Assembly (NCBI RefSeq): GCF_003797125.1
Contig: NZ_RKKE01000007.1
Coordinates: forward strand, 1 to 64,000
Length of the DNA: 64,000 nucleotides
From: Shewanella frigidimarina
GTDB lineage: Bacteria > Pseudomonadota > Gammaproteobacteria > Enterobacterales > Shewanellaceae
Direction of reading: 5' to 3'
Positions 63,583 through 64,000 of this stretch are shown piece by piece. The translations under genes and the position numbers were made by a program. Below the pieces are notes generated by a model. It had not been told where the DNA came from and made no database searches. It saw only the letters and a list, made by a program, of their open reading frames with translations. Position 1 is the first letter of the stretch; every line of letters starts with the position of its first letter.

Positions 63583-64000
63583 TTATACGCTGCTAATAAC
63601 CTGTTTCAATAAGTCTTCACTCACATCACTAAAGACATCAGCTTTGCCTATTTCTGTAGGTAATACCAAGCGGATTTTACCACCTAATACTTTTTTATCT
63701 CGACGCATATGCTTGATAAACTGTTCAAAACCCATCGACTCTGGAGCCGTTATAGGTAAATCAAACGCTTGCATCAATCGGCAAATACGCTCGACACTTT
63801 GCTCATCTAATAGATTTAGCTTATATGCTGTTTGAGCCGCAAGAACAGTACCAGCAGAGACTGCTTCGCCATGTAACCAAACACCGTAGCCCATTTCAGC
63901 TTCGATAGCATGCCCAAAAGTATGCCCAAGGTTTAATAACGCTCTTACACCTTGTTCCGTTTCATCTTGTGCGACAACATCAGCTTTAATCTGACAACAT
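63583..64000 (-). CDS. aroB: 3-dehydroquinate synthase AroB, C-terminal part (cut by window edge)
   Basis: The frame stays open from its stop at 63583 to the window end, giving 139 residues of the C-terminal half. The zinc-site segment LLNLGHTFGHAIEAEMGYG, then WLHGEAVSAG and the C-terminal RRDKKVLGGKIRLVLPTEIGKA, match AroB. It converts DAHP to 3-dehydroquinate, the second shikimate step. The start lies beyond the right end. It heads the aroB-damX-dam group. Confidence 0.95.
   Translation of the reverse strand, partial: CCQIKADVVAQDETEQGVRALLNLGHTFGHAIEAEMGYGVWLHGEAVSAGTVLAAQTAYKLNLLDEQSVERICRLMQAFDLPITAPESMGFEQFIKHMRRDKKVLGGKIRLVLPTEIGKADVFSDVSEDLLKQVISSV

Overview
The window looks like chromosomal backbone of a marine gammaproteobacterium, most likely a Shewanella or close relative. 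The basis is protein resemblance (YgiQ with a long basic tail, a YjjP-YjjB fusion, ilvGMDA with a leader peptide, a DUF3630 protein beside srkA-dsbA, DamX with an N-terminal ATPase), moderate-to-low GC, and conserved gene order. The genus is inferred from memory of these families; no search was run.

Layout. 1-350: a tRNA-Arg/His/Pro cluster on the minus strand. 0.6-7 kb: a GAF-GGDEF-degenerate EAL protein, rep helicase, ubiK and a class V aminotransferase, then a 195-bp MITE-like palindromic element. 7.3-16 kb: the branched-chain amino acid block, ilvL-ilvG-ilvM-ilvD-ilvA on the minus strand with a readable attenuator, then ilvC and divergent ilvY with a visible IlvY operator. 16-27.6 kb: a CNNM/CorC-type transporter, the ComM/YifB ATPase, two tandem PlsC-like acyltransferases, a 1508-residue propeller-PAS-GGDEF-EAL sensor, the branched-chain aminotransferase and a RidA protein. 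27.7-36 kb: zapB, a small conserved ORF, an orphan transcription unit that may be a small RNA, dsbA-srkA-DUF3630, selO with a lipoprotein, a TPR-like membrane-anchored protein, a YgbA-family protein, a 7-TM protein and a SYLF lipid-binding protein. 36.2-38.7 kb: the main accessory patch, an AT-rich secreted alpha/beta hydrolase flanked by two inverted copies of a ~370-380 bp hairpin-rich repeat. 38.7-51 kb: a periplasmic hypothetical, YgiQ, a MAPEG protein, a ThrE-type exporter, an Omp85-like outer-membrane protein and two convergent TonB-dependent receptors, each preceded by a Fur-box-like sequence. 51-58 kb: rnpB, then rsmI/lpoA-yraN-diaA-dolP, a DMT transporter and a LysR regulator. 57.8-64 kb: trpS-gph-rpe, two small envelope-type genes (one encoding only 59 residues), then dam-damX-aroB, with aroB cut by the window edge.

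How the parts work together. Threonine deaminase, acetolactate synthase II, KARI, dihydroxyacid dehydratase and the aminotransferase make up the Ile/Val pathway. RidA plausibly removes the reactive enamine that IlvA releases. Translation of ilvL can sense Ile/Val/Leu tRNA charging, and IlvY can sense acetohydroxy acids upstream of ilvC. The rsmI-lpoA-yraN-diaA-dolP and aroB-damX-dam-rpe-gph-trpS blocks match the E. coli arrangement.

No prophage, CRISPR array or evident multi-gene defence system is visible. The least explained sequences are the repeat-flanked hydrolase island, the 28.4 kb orphan transcript and the 7.16-7.35 kb palindromic element.
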